This document shows positions 59,447 to 64,000 of a stretch of 64,000 bases of DNA, in pieces. The notes beneath the pieces are model-generated. The model did no database searches and was not told where the DNA came from. It saw only the letters and a list, made by a program, of their open reading frames with translations. Position 1 is the first letter of the stretch. Every line of letters starts with the position of its first letter. A program made the translations under genes and the position numbers. The stretch comes from CAZAMB01 sp964486335 (lineage in GTDB: Bacteria; Planctomycetota; Phycisphaerae; UBA1845), in the NCBI GenBank assembly GCA_964486335.1, contig CAZAMB010000012.1, forward strand, positions 62,001 through 126,000. The letters run 5' to 3'.

Positions 59447-60475
59447 TTGGCTGTTTCCGGGAAAAAAACAAAAAATCGCCGCCCTTCGATCCGGCTTCTG
59501 CTGACCTGCATCGGCCGGCGGGTGGAGCTGGTCCGCGCGTTTCGGCGTGCGGGCGACGAGTTGGGCATTTCACTGGAGATTCACGGAGCGGACGCGACGC
59601 CCCTGTCGCCGGCGATTCATCACGTCGATTGGGCGCACATCGTGCCGACGATTGCATCGGGGTTCTACGTTGAAGCCATTGAGCAGGTCGTCACACACGA
59701 GGGGATCGACCTGCTGATTCCGCTGATTGATTCGGAGCTTGCCGCCGTCGCCGAAGCGCGAGACCGACTGGGCGCGATGGGTTGTTTGGCGGTCATTTCC
59801 TCGCGGACCGTCGTGCAAACGTGCCGGGACAAGATCGCCGCGTTTGAAGCGCTGCGTGCGGCGAAGATCGACACGCCGCAGACGTGGACGCTGGACGAGG
59901 CGCTTCGGCTGCGCCGACACAAGTTTCCGTACTTTCTCAAGCCTCGGGCGGGCAGCGCCGCGATGGGTAACTACGTGGTGCGTGACGGCGATGAGCTTCG
60001 CGTGTTCGGCAAGTGCGTGGCGGACCCGATCGTGCAGGAGTTCATCGACGGAACCGAGTACACGCTGGACGTGTATACGGGACTGGACGGCCGCGTGCGG
60101 TGCGTCGTACCGCGTAAGCGGCTGGAGGTCCGCACGGGCGAGGTAAGTAAGGGGATGATCGTGAAGGACCGGGCGATCATGGACGTCGGTCGGCGGACGG
60201 CCGAGGCGCTGGGCGAGTGCCGCGGGGTCGTCACCGTGCAGTGCATGGTGACGCCAAAGGGACGAATCTGCGTGATCGAGATCAACCCTCGATTCGGCGG
60301 GGGCGCGCCGCTCGCGATTCACGCGGGGGCGGACTTTCCGAAATGGATCCTCGAGGAGCGAATGGGACGGCGACCGCGAATCCGGGCGACGGGATTCCGC
60401 GACGACGTGGCCATGCTGCGGTATGACGATTCGGTGTTTGTCTCCGGCGCGTCGAAGCTCGTTCAAGCCCGATAG
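59447..60475 (+). CDS. ATP-grasp ligase of the CarB/PylC-like family
   Basis: 342 residues from a TTG at 59447. RLLLTCIGRRVELVRAFRRA, LLIPLIDSELAAVAEARDRL, CRDKIAAFEALRAAKIDTPQ and FPYFLKPRAGSAAMGNYVV, then the metal site IEINPRFGGGAPLAIHAGAD, match the small carbamoyl-phosphate-synthase-like ATP-grasp enzymes. It is followed after 44 bp by a HAD phosphatase in the same direction; such pairs occur in surface-polysaccharide and modified-sugar clusters. Substrate unknown. Confidence 0.86.
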   Translation: MAVSGKKTKNRRPSIRLLLTCIGRRVELVRAFRRAGDELGISLEIHGADATPLSPAIHHVDWAHIVPTIASGFYVEAIEQVVTHEGIDLLIPLIDSELAAVAEARDRLGAMGCLAVISSRTVVQTCRDKIAAFEALRAAKIDTPQTWTLDEALRLRRHKFPYFLKPRAGSAAMGNYVVRDGDELRVFGKCVADPIVQEFIDGTEYTLDVYTGLDGRVRCVVPRKRLEVRTGEVSKGMIVKDRAIMDVGRRTAEALGECRGVVTVQCMVTPKGRICVIEINPRFGGGAPLAIHAGADFPKWILEERMGRRPRIRATGFRDDVAMLRYDDSVFVSGASKLVQAR

Positions 60476-60519
60476 TTTGTCGACGAGGCGTATCCGCATT
60501 TGAGGTTCTCCAGCCGACC

Positions 60520-61218
60520 ATGATTGAGGCCGTCGTTTTTGATCTGGATGACACGCTGTACGCGGAGCGCGATTACGCGATGAGCGGCTTCGCGGCGGTA
60601 GCAGCGGCGTTTGCGGATCGGCTGGGAGATCGGGAGCGCACCGTGGCCGACTGCCGACGATTGTTCAGCTCGCCACATCGGACCCGCGTGTTCGACGCAC
60701 TTTTAACGGAACGCGGTCTTGCGGATAACGCCGACCTTGCCCATCGAATGGTCGAGACCTATCGAACGCACCGCCCGACGATTCAATTGTTTCCCGACGC
60801 GCACGCAGCGCTGGCGCGGCTTCGGTCGAAGTACAAGCTGGGGTTGATAACCGATGGTCGCGCGATCACGCAGTGGGAAAAAATCGACGGCCTGGGCCTT
60901 CGGCCACGATTGGATGAGATCATCGTGACATCGGAATTGACCCCGGCGGGAAATGCGGATTCGACGGAAACGGACTTTTCAAAGCCGCATCCGCTGGCAT
61001 TTCAACAGATGGCCAAACGACTTCGCGTTGCCTATGATGCGTGTTGCTACGTGGCCGATAATCCGAGCAAGGATTTTGTCGCTCCCAATGCGCTGGGGTG
61101 GGTCACGGTACAGGTTCGTCGGCACGGCGGGCTGTACGGTGAGTTAACGCCCGCTCCGGGCGGTCAAGCCCATCATGTGATCGAAGACCTCGCCGAGCTG
61201 GACGCGAGGCTTTGCTGA
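60520..61218 (+). CDS. HAD-family hydrolase
   Basis: 232 residues. Motif I MIEAVVFDLDDTLYAERDYA (DxDxT), motif II LGLITDGRAITQWEKIDGLG, motif III lysine in ETDFSKPHPLAFQQMAKRL, motif IV YVADNPSKDFVAPNALGWVT. All catalytic residues are present. It is a haloacid dehalogenase-like phosphatase; paired with the ATP-grasp gene it may act on the same small molecule. Confidence 0.9.
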   Translation: MIEAVVFDLDDTLYAERDYAMSGFAAVAAAFADRLGDRERTVADCRRLFSSPHRTRVFDALLTERGLADNADLAHRMVETYRTHRPTIQLFPDAHAALARLRSKYKLGLITDGRAITQWEKIDGLGLRPRLDEIIVTSELTPAGNADSTETDFSKPHPLAFQQMAKRLRVAYDACCYVADNPSKDFVAPNALGWVTVQVRRHGGLYGELTPAPGGQAHHVIEDLAELDARLC

Positions 61219-61397
61219 CTTTGGCGATTCCGCCGATGAACCGGCGCGACGGACTCCCTCGCAACGCCGTTGCTCAAGAACGACGGCGCGATGTCGGGGC
61301 TAGATGCGGCCGCGCGAGCGGAAGCAAACTGTTCGCCGACAAAAAACGAACAGCGGGTGAAGGGTTTCCCCTCGACCCGCCGTCGTGCCCCTGTCAT

Positions 61398-61419
61398 GAG
61401 CGGTTCCCCCCAACCGCTC
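61398..61419. terminator. Hairpin between HAD and flagellin genes
   Basis: GAGCGGTT, loop CCCCCC, AACCGCTC: a perfect 8-bp stem in the gap between two convergent genes. There is no T tract. Confidence 0.4.
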
Positions 61420-61462
61420 TGACCTGATTCGCGTTCGGCGCGAGGCGCCGGACGATGGCTGA

Positions 61463-62932
61463 CTACAGCAGCGAGAGGATCGCGGCCGCTTGCTGATTGG
61501 CGACGCCCAACAGTGAGATGCTCGAGTTGATGAGCACCTGCTGCTGATTGAGTCGGGCCGTCGCCGTGGCGTAGTCGGTGTCGCCGATCAGGCTGGCGGC
61601 TTCACCCAATCCGGTCTGTGCCGCTTGAAGCGCGCTGATGGCGCTTCCGACCTGGAACTTCTGGAAGCTACCGATTCGTCCGCGCGTGTCCGCCACTTCC
61701 TTGATGGCTTCACGGACGGAGGTGAGCGCGCCGGCGACGTCGGTCTTGAGGGCCTTGGCACCGCCGGACTTGAGTTCGCTCAGTCGAGCGGTTCCGTTAC
61801 CGCCGCCAAGGTTGTAGCTGGCCAGCGAGTCGATGCCGATGGTCGCGCGCGTCTGAGCGGTGGTACCGAGCTGGAAGGTAGCGCCGCCCTGAGCCTTGAC
61901 GGTGAACGATGTCGAGGTGGTCGCACCGGTGTTGCCCTTGCCGAAGTCCTCATCGAGGGTGAAGGCTAGCGCGAGACCGTTGGCGCTGTAGGATACGTTC
62001 AGTCCGTCGGCTCCGGCGGCCTGGCCGTTGATCGTGATGTTGGCGTCTACGCCGCTCTGCTTGGCGAAGCTGCGCAGGTCGTTGGTGGTGCTGCTGTCGC
62101 TCGTCGCCGAGCCGTAGTTGACGTTGATGGTTCCTCCGGAAAGCACCTCCACGCTGACGAACGAATCCGTTCCGTATCCCGTCGAGTTCAATTTGACGTT
62201 GGTCGAGTTTTGAATGGCGGAAACGCCGGTCTGATCCTTGGCCGCGTTGATCGTGGAGACGATCTGGGCCTGGGTCAGACCACTGGTCAGCGTGATGGTG
62301 GCCGTTCCGAGTGTTCCCGTGATGGCGACCTGGGTCGTGCCGGAGGTTCTCGCCGAACCTCCTGCGAACGCGAACGCGGCCGAAGCCACTTGGGCGGACG
62401 CCACTCGGCTGATCGTCAGCGCCGTGTCGCTGGTGGACTGGCTTCGCGAAAAGATACGCACATTCTCGATGTACTGGTTGCCGGCGACGTTGGACGTTTG
62501 AACCGCGAAGGCTCCGTCGAGCAGCTTCTTGCCGTTGAAGTTGGTGGTTCGAACGATGCGGTCGATGGCCTCGAGCGCGTTATCGATCTGGCCCTGATTG
62601 GCGGAGATTTCCGCGGCGGTCAGGTTGGCGCTGCTGGTGGAGGCGGCCGCCAGCGTTTCGATTTCGTTGAGCAGGTTGCTGATCTCGCCAATGGCCGAGT
62701 CCGCGACCGTGAGCATCGAGTCGGACCGCTGATTGTTCGTCAGTGACGTATTCACCGCGGTAAGCTCGGCGTTAAGGTTTTGGAGGGCGATCAAACCGGC
62801 CGGATCGTCCTTGCCGGCGTTGATGCGCTTGCCGGTAGTGAGCTGCTTGAACGTGTCGGACTGGGCGGCCGAGTTCTTGTTTAAGATGTTCAGCAGCGTC
62901 AGTGTGTTGGTGTTGGTTACGGTCAGGGCCAT
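61463..62932 (-). CDS. fliC: Flagellin
   Basis: 489 residues from the ATG at 62932. The N-terminal D0/D1 part MALTVTNTNTLTLLNILNKN, TTGKRINAGKDDPAGLIALQ, SMLTVADSAIGEISNLLNEI and the C-terminal RIGSFQKFQVGSAISALQAA ... NQQAAAILSLL are clear. The middle is a variable Ser/Thr-rich domain. Flagellin is exported by the type III system and polymerises into the filament. The N-terminal motif deviates slightly from enterobacterial NxxSL. AAAAGTTT on the coding strand (63027-63034) resembles a sigma-28 -35 box. Confidence 0.94.
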   Translation of the reverse strand: MALTVTNTNTLTLLNILNKNSAAQSDTFKQLTTGKRINAGKDDPAGLIALQNLNAELTAVNTSLTNNQRSDSMLTVADSAIGEISNLLNEIETLAAASTSSANLTAAEISANQGQIDNALEAIDRIVRTTNFNGKKLLDGAFAVQTSNVAGNQYIENVRIFSRSQSTSDTALTISRVASAQVASAAFAFAGGSARTSGTTQVAITGTLGTATITLTSGLTQAQIVSTINAAKDQTGVSAIQNSTNVKLNSTGYGTDSFVSVEVLSGGTINVNYGSATSDSSTTNDLRSFAKQSGVDANITINGQAAGADGLNVSYSANGLALAFTLDEDFGKGNTGATTSTSFTVKAQGGATFQLGTTAQTRATIGIDSLASYNLGGGNGTARLSELKSGGAKALKTDVAGALTSVREAIKEVADTRGRIGSFQKFQVGSAISALQAAQTGLGEAASLIGDTDYATATARLNQQQVLINSSISLLGVANQQAAAILSLL

Positions 62933-63026
62933 GATATTAACTCCGTTGCAGTTCGGTCGGCCCGCACGCAGGCCGGAAAGAAATCCGAAACTCCAACGAA
63001 CCGTAGGATATAAAAAAAACACGTCC

Positions 63027-63034
63027 AAACTTTT
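63027..63034 (-). promoter_or_regulatory. Possible sigma-28 -35 element of flagellin
   Basis: On the minus strand AAAAGTTT agrees with the sigma-28 consensus TAAAGTTT at 7 of 8 positions. Eleven bases later TTTTATAT is only a partial match for GCCGATAA. Confidence 0.3.
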
Positions 63035-63230
63035 GATCGCTATGGCCGAGAATGTCGCTCGCCCGCCGCACTGGCTGCGGAATGGAGTCAAGTTTTTTTT
63101 TGATTCGGGCTGGTCCCGATTTGTTGTCTTTACGCGCAATTCGAGTGGTCACAATGTCCATCGAGGCTTTTCGGACGCTCGCATCACTCGTGCGCTCGCC
63201 ATTGAGGAGCGAAATCGCTACGATGTGTGC

Positions 63231-64000
63231 ATGCGGATGATGGACGACAGCCAAGACAATTTCAGTGGTTTTCCGCGTGCCGCGGGCATGGGAGCGTGGT
63301 TTCGCGTGCTTCTGACGGCGACGATGTTTGGCGGCATCAGCGTGTTCGCCGCGGCCCCGCCGACCGTGGAAGAGGCTCAGAAGCAGATCGCGGAGAAGTT
63401 TTCGGACGTACGTTCCTGTACGGCGCTGGTCACAACGATCGAGACGTCCGATCCGGGAGACGGGACGTCGGCACGGGCGGAGATCCGACGTCGAATCGAA
63501 TGGAAGCGCGCCGGCGGGAGCTTTCTTTATCGGGCGGAGAGCAGCACGGAAATTCGGCGGACGAGCGGAGGCATCACGACGACGGAGGAAGCGACGGCGA
63601 CTTCGGTCAGCGACGGCGTGCACGTCGTGGCGATCACGGAGCAGGAAGGTCGCACGTCGGCTACGAAACGAAAAGCGGACATTTCGAATGTGCCGGATAC
63701 GTCGGCGCTGCTCGATGAATTGCGGGTCGACCAGACGCTTCGACGGCTGCCAGACACGAAGGTGGGCACGAGCGATTGTTTCGTGATTCAGGTGATTCCG
63801 AAAAACCGCGCGGATTCCGACATTACCCAGACGGTGATTTACGTTCGCAAGGACATCGGCATGGACGTGCGGACGATCGTCTACGACAAGAAAAACAAAC
63901 CAATTTACACGAGCACAACCACGGACATTCGGATCAATCCGGAACTCTCGGCGGATCGGTTTCGCGTGGCGCTGCCGGACGGCGTCGAACTCGTGGATCA
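63231..64000 (+). CDS. LolA/RseB-like exported protein (3' end beyond window)
   Basis: ATG at 63231 (also 63237). MRMMDDSQDNFSGFPRAAGM, then a hydrophobic segment GAWFRVLLTATMFGGISVFA as signal peptide, VEEAQKQIAEKFSDVRSCTA, RRRIEWKRAGGSFLYRAESS, and VIYVRKDIGMDVRTIVYDKK form the curved beta-sheet pattern of LolA-like outer-membrane lipoprotein carrier proteins. The frame runs past 64000. A role in lipoprotein transport or stress sensing is possible; it starts divergent from the flagellin gene. Confidence 0.72.
   Translation, partial: MRMMDDSQDNFSGFPRAAGMGAWFRVLLTATMFGGISVFAAAPPTVEEAQKQIAEKFSDVRSCTALVTTIETSDPGDGTSARAEIRRRIEWKRAGGSFLYRAESSTEIRRTSGGITTTEEATATSVSDGVHVVAITEQEGRTSATKRKADISNVPDTSALLDELRVDQTLRRLPDTKVGTSDCFVIQVIPKNRADSDITQTVIYVRKDIGMDVRTIVYDKKNKPIYTSTTTDIRINPELSADRFRVALPDGVELVD

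Overview
The window is about 64 kb of GC-rich bacterial chromosome. The gene content suggests a free-living Planctomycetota member, perhaps close to Phycisphaerae (inference, no 16S here). The clues are large secreted proteins with DCNxNGxPD-type repeats and a dockerin-like C-terminus, IPTL-CTERM and VPLPA-CTERM anchored proteins, CRxC..CPECG zinc-ribbon membrane proteins, MurA plus a flagellin, and a high density of small planctomycete-style hypothetical proteins.

Layout. 1-3.2 kb (-): envelope polysaccharide genes (GT39-like, MBOAT, SGNH). 3.5-17.6 kb: mixed genes, namely a zinc peptidase, a sensor-less histidine kinase, two IPTL-CTERM surface proteins (LamG; twin cohesin-like), an unusual sigma factor, a coiled-coil lipoprotein, a PH-domain protein, small proteins, a translationally coupled amidohydrolase pair and a zinc-ribbon membrane protein. 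18-32 kb: metabolism (a DegT-fold protein without its catalytic lysine, two aldehyde dehydrogenases, SDR, UppS, PurA, glutamine synthetase), an orphan Flp pilin, a VPLPA-CTERM protein and an esterase-like lipoprotein. 32.3-42.7 kb (-): a compact Mu-like virion cassette (terminase, gp29 portal, gpI protease/scaffold, decoration protein, gpT capsid, gp36, then small structural proteins ending in a LamG protein). It has no integrase, transposase, tail tube, tape measure or lysis gene. 43-55 kb: a 1294-residue metzincin/propeller/dockerin protein, MurA, PrmC, a tRNA-binding protein, a secreted protein sharing the same C-terminal domain, a Rieske oxygenase and lipoproteins. 55.4-64 kb: alaS, a [2Fe-2S] protein, ATP-grasp + HAD, flagellin and a LolA-like protein cut by the window end.

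The most unusual signal is repetitive DNA. (i) A palindromic element built on CGCGGACTGAAGTCCGCG, with GCGAGCCGCG/CGCGGCTCGC ends, occurs at about ten places, and several copies lie in frame inside the alanyl-tRNA synthetase gene. (ii) Two families of degenerate 8-bp tandem arrays (xTGGTGAx and xAAGGCAx, often with an inverted second arm) lie next to stop codons of the phage cassette and also in frame inside terminase and alaS. The alaS gene also carries an internal block of about 600 bp with much lower GC. Together these show an essential gene being expanded by in-frame repeat elements, comparable in principle to the Rickettsia palindromic elements.

No tRNA, rRNA or CRISPR array was recognised. 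Many start codons were reassigned from the longest open frame using Shine-Dalgarno motifs and signal peptides; this is stated per gene.
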